This document shows, in pieces, positions 1-9,703 of a stretch of DNA of 64,000 nt. The notes under the pieces were generated by a model that was given only the letters and a program-made list of their open reading frames with translations, made no database searches and was not told the DNA's origin. Source of the stretch: Neoechinorhynchus agilis (taxonomy: Eukaryota > Acanthocephala); the NCBI GenBank assembly GCA_051530055.1, contig CM121343.1, forward strand, positions 3,410,001 through 3,474,000, written 5' to 3'. The translations under genes and the position numbers were made by a program. Within the stretch, counting starts at the first letter, position 1; every line of letters starts with the position of its first letter.

Positions 1-140
1 TCTGATTTCGTTCTTGATTTATTGAGCGAAAATAAATCAACACTTTTTTGTTATTTATGATGATTACGAGGCTTAAATCGACATCTAAGAAGATCGGCCA
101 TGCTAAATATATATCGCATTATTTCATACTAACATTTTAG

Positions 141-975
141 AATAATAAATTTATTGTCATATATCATTGTCCTCGGGGTGAATTTGAGTGTACGTTGGCG
201 AATCCTGTCCCCGGTGTTATCGATACTCATTTATTTTAGAAATATTTCGCAAGGTTTTCCTTGCCTCTTCAGTCTATCTAAAATGGAGGGCATTAACAGC
301 ACCATTTTAGATAGACTGAAGAGGCAAGGAAAAACCTTGCGAAATATTTCTAAAATAAATGAGTAACGAAAACACTGGGGACAGGATTCGCCAACGTACA
401 AGATATTGATTTAGTATTCTTAAAATAGATATTGATTTCATATATCATTGTCCTCGGGGTGAATTTGAGTGTACGTTGGCGAATCCTGTCCCCGGTGTTT
501 TCGTTACTCATTTATTTAAGAAATATTTCGCAAGGTTTTCCTTGCCTCTTCAGTCTATCTAAAATGGAGGACATTAACAGCACCATTTTAGATAGACTGA
601 AGAGGCAAGGAAAAACCTTGCGAAATATTTCTAAAATAAATGAGTAACGAAAACACTGGGGACAGGATTCGCCAACGTACAAGATATTGATTTAGTATTC
701 TTAAAATAGATATTGATTTCATATATCATTGTCCTCGGGGTGAATTTGAGTGTACGTTGGCGAATCCTGTCCCCGGTGTTTTCGTTACTCATTTATTTTA
801 GAAATATTTCGCAAGGTTTTCCTTGCCTCTTCAGTCTATCTAAAATGGAGGACATTAACAGCACCATTTTAGATAGACTGAAGAGGCAAGGAAAAACCTT
901 GCGAAATATTTCTAAAATAAATGAGTAACGAAAACACCGGGGACAGGATTCGCCAACGTACAATAATAAATTTAT
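141..975. repeat. Foldback (long-hairpin) array, 3 units, bounded by 14-bp direct repeats
   Basis: Three tandem units with an exact 281-bp spacing each carry a ~210-bp hairpin (190-399, 471-680, 752-961). The arms are ~97 bp and nearly perfect, the loop ~15 bp, and ~71-bp spacers separate the hairpins. The whole block 155-961 is flanked by the same 14-bp AT-rich word at 141-154 and 962-975, as expected for a target-site duplication of one insertion. Inside the arms lies a core resembling those at 29.7 and 61.3 kb (TTATT...GAAATATTTCG followed by AAGG/AGAGG). No transposase is present, so this would be a non-autonomous element. Short ORFs running through the hairpins are by-products of the palindrome. 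Confidence 0.9.
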
Positions 976-2134
976 GTTTAATCCTATGCAAAATGATTCC
1001 TAATTCACATTTTTTATTAAAAGATTCTTATTCCTACAATGTGTTCTGAGTAATCAAATTTTTATAAATGGAATATACAATTATCGAAAGCAATGCAAAA
1101 CTTCCATCTAAAAAATAATGACGAATCGGGATTAAAAGGGTGCAAAACCCGCCAATATAAATCCATTCTCAAAAAATAAGTCACAACATTTGATAATCTG
1201 ACAAGTTTCTTAGAAAATTCAATGAAGACAAGGAACCTTAAAAATGAAATCTACAAAGCTAAAGTTTCTATTCTCAATAAAACATCTCCAATCCGAGATT
1301 ACGACCACCACATCTTCAACTCTATAATCCCAAAGGATTTTCTCTTGACGGTGACTTCGTGTTTCCTTAAACGGATAAAACCGAAAGTTTACTTCAAAGA
1401 TAAATAATAAGCAGAAATAAACTGCTTTTCTGCGCATTGATTAAGAAATATTTTATTACTTTCGTCCTTTTTTCCATTTGATGGAATCTTCGAACTAAGC
1501 TATTAATTTTAACCATTGTTTAAAAACGCATGAAATAATCATCGACAGGAAATCCTCAAGGATGATAGAGTAGGAGATGTGGTCATCGTAATAGTTAATA
1601 GAAATTATTTTATTGGATTGAGGTATTTCGCGAGCCTCGCCTGAATCAGTAAAATACTTTTTACCTTTGGATTACGATCCCCGCATCTCCATCCTTGAAT
1701 TTGTTGGTCTTTCTTAAAGGTGCGATGAATGTAGAGTCATAGAGTCTGATTTTGCCCATTTTTATTAAAAGAAAAAGTGCTTCGAACTTTGAACGCAGGA
1801 TAAAACTCACTTCTGAGGATCCGGGGGGGGTTTGTACAAACTTGAGAGTCTAAGGTGATTCAATCACTTCTCGGATTTAAGAGACCGGTTTGTCTGTATG
1901 TTCAAAAACCGTTAAACACGAAATCTTTTAGAATGTTCATATCTTTAGGAAAAGCGGCTTATTTACGACGGAAGCGTCTTTTAGACGATGGGGCGCCTTT
2001 GCAGCGCAGAGCTGAATAGAAGCTGACTAGAGCGAATAGAGTTTGAGGGAGCGCCACAATCAAGGAATATTAGCACAAGAAAAGAATAAATTTGAAAGGT
2101 AGCATCCATTCTATTTATATTTGAAACCTTTACA
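976..2134. other. Non-coding stretch with one dispersed repeat copy
   Basis: No supportable gene. Around 1843-1915 lies a copy of a dispersed repeat whose core (GAGTCTAAGGTGATTCAATC, followed by a CTTCTC/GATTTAAGAGA segment) recurs at about 26,620-26,700 and 26,945-27,030. A G-run and GGATCC just before it (about 1815) resemble the tail region of the tRNA-derived SINE seen at 63.3 kb. The 61-72 aa ORFs at 1219-1437 overlap on opposite strands and have no recognisable content. Confidence 0.5.
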
Positions 2135-2452
2135 ATGAAATCGATGGATGAGATGATCAGTGAAATGCGAGAGAGTGTGATTTCGTTGCAAAATCAGAAG
2201 GAAATAACGAGAAAGCAATTCCAAGACCAGAAAGAAGAAATTCAATCACGAATCAATGAAATTAACCGAACCCTATCGCTGAACAAAGCAATCGTGGATA
2301 TGAACATTTCGTTAAAGCATCAATGGTTAATCAAGAAACGGAGCATGCTATGCCCCAACAATGAGTGGAAATTTGAAGGAATGTTGTTTGCACGCAACAA
2401 CATATTGCATGCTGATAGAAACAGTTCGATTGCTGTTGATCAAAAAAAGTGA
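2135..2452 (+). CDS. Small coiled-coil protein, unassigned (105 aa)
   Basis: An uninterrupted ATG-initiated ORF of 105 codons. The first ~60 residues are rich in E, K, Q, R and regularly spaced hydrophobics (MDEMISEMRES, then QNQKEITRKQFQDQKEEIQ), which is typical of an amphipathic coiled coil. The C-terminal part (NNEWKFEGMLFARNN) looks globular. There is no signal peptide or membrane segment. I do not recognise the family. Codon use is unremarkable compared with the confirmed host genes nearby. It may be a complete intronless gene or one exon of a gene that continues towards 4.1-4.4 kb on the same strand. The stop at 2452 lies just before the first copy of a 45-bp repeat that also carries the start codon of the next ORF. 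Confidence 0.45.
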   Translation: MKSMDEMISEMRESVISLQNQKEITRKQFQDQKEEIQSRINEINRTLSLNKAIVDMNISLKHQWLIKKRSMLCPNNEWKFEGMLFARNNILHADRNSSIAVDQKK

Positions 2453-2485
2453 ATAATCTATTAAAATCCTATATAATTTGATTAT

Positions 2486-4131
2486 GCCACTGCTCTAATG
2501 GATCATTCAAAGCTCCCGTCCTGGTGTAATTCTCGAGAGGTAAAAATTCGCCATTAATAAAAATTAAAAACCACTCGAAAGCAACCTTGAATAAAAGCTC
2601 TTACAATGCTGATCATTTTCATCCTTGGGCACACGGATGATTTTACGAGATTCCCTAGCCCAGATCGGTGAGTTGTTCTTCAAAAAAATAATCAGCCGTG
2701 TAAGTTCATTTGAACATTTTGGTGAACATTCCTTACAATGCTGATCATTTTCATCCTTGGGCACACGGATGATTTTACGAGATTCCCTGGCCCAGATCGG
2801 TGAGTTGTTCTTCAAAAAAATAATCAGTCGTGTAAGTTCATTTGAACATTTTGGTGAACATTCCTTACAATGCTGATCATTTTCATCCTTGGGCACAAGA
2901 ATGATTTTACGAGATTCCATGGCCCAGATCGGTGAGTTGTTCTTCAAAAAAATAATCAGCCGTGTAAGTTCATTTGAACATTTTGGTGAACATTCCTTAC
3001 AATGCTGATCATTTTCATCCTTGGGCACACGGATGATTTTACGAGATTCCCTGGCCCAGATCGGTGAGTTGTTCTTCAAAAAAATAATCAGTCGTGTAAG
3101 TTCATTTGAACATTTTGGTGAACATTCCTTACAATGCTGATCATTTTCATCCTTGGGCACACGAATGATTTTACGAGATTCCATGGCCCAGATCGGTGAG
3201 TTGTTCTTCAAAAAAATAATCAGCCGTGTAAGTTCATTTGAACATTTTGGTGAACATTCCTTACAATGCTGATCATTTTCATCCTTGGGCACACGGATGA
3301 TTTTACGAGTATCCCTGGCCCAGATCGGTGAGTTGTTCTTCAAAAAAATAATCAGCCGTGTAAGTTCATTTGAACATTTTGGTGAACATTTCTTACAATG
3401 CTGATCATTTTCATCCTTGGGCACACGGATGATTTTACGAGAATCCCTGGCCCAGATCGGTGAGTTGTTCTTCAAAAAAATAATCAGCCGTGTAAGTTCA
3501 TTTGAACATTTTGGTGAACATTCCTTACAATGCTGATCATTTTCATCCTTGGGCACACGGATGATTTTACGAGATTCCCTGGCCCAGATCGGTGAGTTGT
3601 TCTTCAAAAAAATAATCAGCCGTGTAAGTTCATTTGAACATTTTGGTGAACATTCCTTACAATGCTGATCATTTTCATCCTTGGGCACACGGATGATTTT
3701 ACCAGTATCCCTGGCCCAGATCGGTGAGTTGTTCTTCAAAAAAATAATCAGCCGTGTAAGTTCATTTGAACATTTTGGTGAACATTTCTTACAATGCTGA
3801 TCATTTTCATCCTTGGGCACACGAATGATTTTACGAGTATCCCTGGCCCAGATCGGTGAGTTGTTCTTCAAAAAAATAATCAGTCGTGTAAGTTCATTTG
3901 AACATTTTTTTGAACATTCCTTACAATGCTGATCATTTTCATCCTTGGGCACAAGAATGATTTTACGAGATTCCCTGGCCCAGATCAATGAGTTGTTCTT
4001 CAAAAAAATAATCAGCTGTGTAAGTTCATTTGAACATTTTGAAAAAATAATATAAAAATATTGACTAAACACTCCGATGAAAAAGCGCCACTGCTCTAAT
4101 GGATCATTCAAAGCTCCCGTCCTGGTGTAAT
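2486..4131. repeat. 45-bp direct repeat flanking the 132-bp tandem array
   Basis: The same 45 bp occur at 2486-2530 and 4087-4131, starting GCCACTGCTCTAATGGATCA. They bracket about 1.55 kb that holds the 11-unit tandem array. The right copy contains the ATG of the ORF at 4099; the left copy contains the same ATG but changes to other sequence 11 codons later and reaches a GAG|GTAAAA donor-like site. Either the array arose within a duplicated gene start, or it was inserted with a long target duplication. Confidence 0.85.
2601..4052. repeat. Tandem array, 11 units of 132 bp, open in frame on the minus strand
   Basis: The word TTACAATGCTGATCATTTTC recurs at exactly 132-bp spacing from 2601 to 3921, giving 11 near-identical units. 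Because 132 is a multiple of 3, the minus strand is open across the entire array (2564-4138, 524 codons) with a 44-residue repeat (e.g. CSNELTRLIIFLKNNSPIW...DENDQHCKECSPK). Differences are few and mix silent and replacement changes, which suggests recent amplification. The plus strand of each unit carries two strong splice-donor-like words (GTGAGT and GTAAGT) and an AATCAG acceptor-like word. I cannot tell whether it encodes a protein; I treat it as an array whose open frame may be accidental. Confidence 0.85.
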
Positions 4132-4383
4132 GGTCCAAAGGATGCTTTGCAGGAGGAAAGCTCGTCCTCGGATGATGGTCTTAGTGTCTTGGACAATTGT
4201 TTTAAGAGGCTCGCGCAATCTTTGGACCATACAACTCGACAGTGCTTGGAGGAAATAACGACGATTTCGAAGCGCCGTTCCAATCGCACTTCTTTTCAGA
4301 GTCCAGTTCAATTTTGCGTCTTTCGGTCGCCATTTGACACCAGCGCTACTTTTTGTTTGCTCGTTACTAAACGGCAGAAATGA
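4099..4383 (+). CDS. Small hypothetical protein (94 aa)
   Basis: An ATG-initiated ORF begins inside the 45-bp direct repeat and ends at TGA 4381-4383. A poly(A) signal AATAAA follows at 4426-4431, 43 bp after the stop, supporting a real transcript end. The product has a Ser/Asp/Glu-rich stretch (EESSSSDDGL) and then a possible helical segment (LDNCFKRLAQSLDHTTRQCL). No known family is recognised. Two shorter minus-strand ORFs overlap it and are judged to be shadows. The upstream 132-bp array may have separated it from an upstream exon. Confidence 0.45.
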   Translation: MDHSKLPSWCNGPKDALQEESSSSDDGLSVLDNCFKRLAQSLDHTTRQCLEEITTISKRRSNRTSFQSPVQFCVFRSPFDTSATFCLLVTKRQK

Positions 4384-4559
4384 AGGCGTTGTTGTGCAAT
4401 TGATATTTCGGTTGTTTTCTGTGTGAATAAAGATTAAACTGATTTTATATTTAAAATCCGATTTGTTTCGGAGGCATAATCTTCTTGATCAGAGGGCGTA
4501 CAAGATTGTAATAAAATCATTTTAATTTTTCTTCAGACAGAAAACAACAAACATCAAGT

Positions 4560-4965
4560 TCACCAAGTATCCGAGAGCACTTTTGAAGCCGTCATGGGGA
4601 GTAATTTCTTTTCGATTAAAAAGACGTTCTGCGAACCTCGTATCACGCTTTGAGATTGATCTGAAAAGGCGATGACGTCATTGGGCAGTGGCCGCTCGTT
4701 CTCGTTCCAAAGCGCGCGCGCGCGTCCGGTCACCTGCGTGTATTACGTCACGCTTTGTACGTCAGAAACGGCGTTGAGTTTTGGAAGCGTCGTAGCTCAC
4801 GAACCTGTGAATCGGAGGAGTTTGTCTTAGATTTGGTTTACTAGTGCCAAGCATGGCCATCCTTCGCATATCATCGTGGCACGCGTCAGTTTTGTAATTG
4901 CGTAAATCTGCCTCACTGGGTTTCTGTTTGGAGCGGTTTTGATCTCTCGCAAACTCACTTTAGAT
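4560..4965 (+). promoter_or_regulatory. CpG-rich promoter region of the polybromo-like gene with a CRE palindrome
   Basis: About 400 bp before the polybromo-like ATG the sequence becomes GC- and CpG-rich compared with the AT-rich surroundings (GCGCGCGCGCGTCC near 4712). It contains a perfect cAMP-response-element palindrome TGACGTCA at 4673-4680 and two further TTACGTCA/TACGTCA-type half matches near 4743 and 4757. Binding by an ATF/CREB factor is inferred from the motif only. Confidence 0.5.
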
Positions 4966-7900
4966 ATGGACGACAGTGGTAGCAATAAGATGGGACGAAT
5001 GGCTGCCTTTTTTGACGAACTCGAAGATGCGGACTTGGGATTGGGGATTAATCCGTTTTTGAAGCTTCCTTCCAGAAGACGATATCCTTCGTACTATGAA
5101 ACCATAGAACGGCCAATATCATTTAAATGCATTAGGAACGCTTTCGAGGTTCGGATTCGGCGTTAAGACTTTTTTGAGTCAAGATCAATTTAGTCTGGGA
5201 AATACTCGAATTCACTTGAACTTATTTTCAAAGATTTAAAGTTAATGTTTCAAAACTGTATGTGCTTTAATAGTCCACATTCGGATATTTATGAAGTAAG
5301 CAGTGTACTGTTCCATTTGCTTCTTTTTTTTATTGATTTCGTTTTTAGACGGCAGCCTCTTTTTTTGAGTTAGTGAGCCAGAAGGAATCCGAATGGACAC
5401 AGTCCGGACGTCATCACGAAGCTGTTAGAATTGTTAAGAGTAGCCATGAGAATGCGAAAGGCGGTGTGGTGACTCGTAGCATGGCGAGAGGTGGTGCCTT
5501 GACTCGTCGTGATAAGACTGAGGTACTACGTGAGAATATCCAAACCGTTAACTATAGCCGTTGCTCGGTCGCTGAGATGAGAAATGTTAAAATCATTTTC
5601 GATTGTGTCTTTGAACATAAAAGTGAAGGAAGCGGGAAACTGACTTGGAAATCCTTGGAGAAATACGTTGAAAAGATCGTGAGGACAAACTTAAAGAGAA
5701 ACCCATTGCTAATGGCTAGATTAGGAGAACAAGACGCGGTTCCCCCACAGTTGAACGTTGATTTTATGCAAGTCAAAACTAAACTAGCCAATCACGAATA
5801 CAGGTCCGAATTCGATATAATTGAGGATTTTAGGACCATCTTTAACACGGTTTTGAAGCTAAATAGAGCGGATTCCTTACTTGCAAAGGATGCATCCATA
5901 CTAAACAATGCATTAACGGCTCAAATCGAAGAGATCATGCCTTGTACAAACGACCTGAAATCAGAAGATAAATCAAGAGACGAATCCGTAAAGGAAGATC
6001 AAACACGGGATCGAAGTTTGATTCGGACGATCTTAAACAAACTATCCAAAATCAAAATCAAGCCCGAAGATCAACGTCCATTGTGCGAACAACTTATGAA
6101 CTTGCCAACAAACGCATGTCGAAACCTTGAAACTGTTAAAGATTTAATTGACATGAAAAAAATAATCAAAAAAGCACAATCTTACAAATCAATCAATGAA
6201 TTCGTTTTAGACATGCGTCAATTGATTCTCAATATTTGCAACGATGAGTCTTCGACTCTATTCCGGGATGCACTATATCTTCACTTTAAGTTCGTCGAAG
6301 CATATAATGAGGCCATAGAGAATTTCTCTGATGTGTCGATTGCAAAAAACGAGATTTGCTCAATGATTAGTAAATTAATAAGACGAGTTATTCGAACCAA
6401 GGATCCTGATGGAAGATTTTACGCGGATTCAATATTCGATCGGTATAAAAATACGCCCAAACTTAAGTTTAATAACGAATTCATTCCATCTCTTCAAAGC
6501 TTAATCGTCTTGATTCGTCGAGGTTGCTATGAAAACTTTGATGTACTACAAACGCATTTTGTTAGTCTAATGGAATTCACAAGACGGAGCCATCATCCGA
6601 CTGACCAAATTTATCAAGACACTTTGATGCTGCAATCGGCATTTCTTTACTTCCGCGAACATCTAATCACAGGACGGCTTTCGACTCCAGCTTTGAATCG
6701 CTGTCATTGGCTTTCTTATATAGAATCGCAATGCTGCACCGAGGAAGCGTTCAATGAAACCCACAACAAGACGGTTCAATTCGATCAAAGGCGTGATTTC
6801 ATCGTCGATGAAGAAACCGACGGAGCAAAAGAATACACACTTGGGGATTTTCTAATTCTCAAGTCTTATGAAATCGTGTGCTTGACGGAGCGAAGTAACG
6901 AAGAAATATACTCAGGCAGAGTATTCATCAGAGCCTCACAAACTACACATTCATTGTTTCACTCATTTTTGGAAAACGAAGTGTTTTTAACAAATCGCAA
7001 ATTGGTTTTTAAGAAGGAGGATGTAAACAAAAAGTGCATGATCATTTTTTATCCCATATTTCTACGCTACGATGTAAAATACGATCAATCGCTTGATTTG
7101 TACTTGTGTGAAAGTTACTACGACTCGATAGCGACAGCCTTTTTCAAATTAAGAACTTGGAAAGTCAAAACGGTGCAATCGGATAGTTTATCTTCATCAT
7201 CGCGAATTAAACCTTTGCTGAAGCGAAAACGAATAGGGCCCTTAAAGGGAGATTCCTGGTGCTGTATAGGCGACAAATCGATCATCACTGATACCAACAA
7301 TGGGGATCACTTAACCGTAGAAACCGAAGGAGGTAATAAAATGTTATTCTCAGTAGGACAAGGCGCGATCTTGACGTCGACTGCATTAGAGATGAAATTG
7401 ATGGGAATGGACGTGAAAGCGAGCGAAACAAAGCTTCGATTTGTTATTGAAATCAAAAATCTATGGCGCACTCAAAATGGAGCATTTGCATCTGGGCCCG
7501 TGCACGTCGATCCGGTCCTAGTGCCCCATCACGCCGTCGATTTGTTTTACGAAAATGAATTCATTTTATTGAACAATGGCGAATCAGATCATGTCATAAA
7601 TTTGGCCGAGAACAATGTGAAACCATGCAGTATAACTACTGAAACCACGCAGAGAACTCGACTAACCACCTCTCGCTGTGACGTAGTCGTTCTAAAGCGA
7701 CTAAAATACGACCACCAACCAAAAGGAGGAAAGTTGAGGAAAATTCGTCCCCGTTTCTCGGTAAGTTCCCAAACTTCGTGATTTCTTCCAGATCTCGGTT
7801 ATTTCGTCATCGGAAAGTCTCAAATCACACACACGCGCACGCAAACTCACCTTGTTGGCCGAATTAGCCGTGTTTTGTTTCGCTATATCCACATCGCCCA

Positions 7901-9134
7901 AGTGTCCGGCTCGAAACCTTCGTTACTTCTCGTTTAGCTTGCAGCCGACAGTTTTGAGGAAGAATTCCATCTCTCACGAATATATCCGAAATTGACGCCA
8001 TCTCCGTTGCTGAAACTGGCTCTGACAAACGCAGGGATGAGTATTATGGAATCCGCCGTACAAGTGAACCAAATAATGGCCGATAGCGTTCAATCAGTTC
8101 GACAGCCGGAGCCGCCTTCAGCGCCGACGGTCACATCTCCGAAGAAACCTCGGAAAAGTCGGAGTGGACATCGGAAAACGGTCGCTGGTGGTCAAAGACG
8201 AACCCATAATGGGTGCGGATTTCTTTTGTTTTCAACTGAAGTACGTCCGGTTATTCGGCAAGAGAACCCGAACATCCCCTTCGGCGTACTGAGTAAGCGA
8301 ATTGGTGAACTATGGAGGGGATTATCCGCTGAGGAAAGAAGTCGATATGATGTCAGAGCGAAGGAAAAGGCTTTACAGGAGCGTATGGCTGCTGAGGCAT
8401 CAGCTGAAGCTAACGCTGTTGAAACCGCACCGGCAGTCGATGATCCCAATGTAGGCCACCACCAACATCTTCTCGCTTCAAAGCATCCACCAAGAGCACT
8501 GCAAAACAATAACCCTATCGATTCCGCTCAGCAGATCGTTTGTGGCCATGGTCAGACAATAATTGTACAAAAACCCAACGAACCGCCTCGTCAGTACACC
8601 CTTCGACGCTGCTTACCACCTCGAATTATCTATCAAGAGGACACCGCTGAAGCGACGGCAGCACCAGCAGTGGATCACGTTCGAGTGCTTTCGGACACGA
8701 ATAGTCTTATTAAGAGACGCACCGTCGAAGTTAACGATGAAGTTGGCCGCAAGTCCAAAAGGATGGCCATGAGTGTTGTCTCGTCGTCTTCTATGGTTAG
8801 AGGAGACGAGAAAGGGGCCGCACGGGTCGAGTCTTTGTTTTCTTTAACAACGCAGAAATCCGGCGAAAAACAAAGTCAACTCGATTCCATCATGGAGCCC
8901 ATGAACGACGACGACATCGTCAATAACGACAACAACAACAACAACAACAATCGGGAAAGTCTACCACGTGTACTGCAACCGCAGTTCGGATATCCAATCA
9001 CTCTTCCCTTGCTCTCATATCCGGACGCCGTTGAACAACAAGGAATTCGACGAGAGGTCTTTCGAACCGTAGACATTTTAGTTAACTTTGTTGATTTTCA
9101 AGTAGAACAAGCGAATAAGGAAACGGCGGTTTGA
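4966..9134 (+). CDS. pbrm1-like: Polybromo-1-like chromatin remodelling subunit (bromodomain, BAH, HMG box)
   Basis: This matches the PBRM1/BAF180 subunit of the PBAF SWI/SNF complex, which binds acetylated nucleosomes in the nucleus. Exon 1 (4966 to about 5144) begins a bromodomain (LKLPSRRRYPSYYETIERPI); the domain continues in a short exon ending at about 5299 (LMFQNCMCFNSPHSDIYE) and in the long exon 5349-7758. That long exon holds two or three weakly conserved bromodomain-like helical segments and one BAH domain (about 6810-7170; YTLGDFLILKSYEIVCL... with WKVKTV at its end). The intron 7759-7937 joins it to the last exon (7938-9134), which has a single HMG box (NGCGFLLFSTEVRPVIRQEN to ERSRYDVRAKEKA) and a poly-Asn run. 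Vertebrate PBRM1 has six bromodomains and two BAH domains; fewer are recognisable here, so this is a reduced or fast-evolving version. A poly(A) signal lies near 9200. Confidence 0.85.
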
Positions 9135-9703
9135 CGTACGATATAACCAAGAGTAGCATGAACAAATGCCAAACGGACTCTTATAATGCTGTGAATTTCT
9201 AATAAACCAAAATGCAACCAGTCGCCGTGATCTTGCTGCTTACAGGTATCTAAACGCGCTTTTATTGAACATTTGAATTACATTGGATCAACTTTTAACA
9301 CAAATTCTTTTCTAATTTGCCTAATCGCGGGGAAAGCCTTTGAATGAAAGGGTTTTTATAGTGAGACAACTCGGCGAACGCATGCGGGAAATTTGGATTT
9401 AAGGTCGGATGCCCTTCCTGAAACCACTAAATGGACTCCATTCTAAACTGTGGGCCCTCCAAAGTCCATTTGGTGGTTTTGAGTTAGAGCATTCGACGAC
9501 CCCCCCCCTCAGAAAGGTTTAGAATTGGGCGAAGAACCGAGAATGCTGAATTTTTGTCCAACGAACCACCCGCTCTTGTATTGCCGATTTCCAAACACAA
9601 ACAAATTGCAAAGTGTCTCAATCACAAACGGATTTCTCAATCGAGAAATGATCGGCGTTTTTTGTATTAGTGCGTGCACATTGAAGGGGGACATTTCAAT
9701 AGC
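9135..9703. other. Convergent intergenic spacer with a short hairpin
   Basis: This is the tail-to-tail spacer between the polybromo-like gene and the AP-2 alpha gene. It contains an AATAAA near 9200 for the plus-strand gene. A 17-bp inverted repeat (AAACCACTAAATGGACT at about 9420 and its near-complement ending at about 9482) could form a hairpin with a loop of roughly 28 nt. No gene is seen. Confidence 0.5.

Noticed and set aside
154-928. Three near-identical 70-71 aa ORFs as a protein family
   Set aside because: They run through the arms of the hairpins in the foldback array; the frame is a by-product of the palindrome and the units are recent copies.
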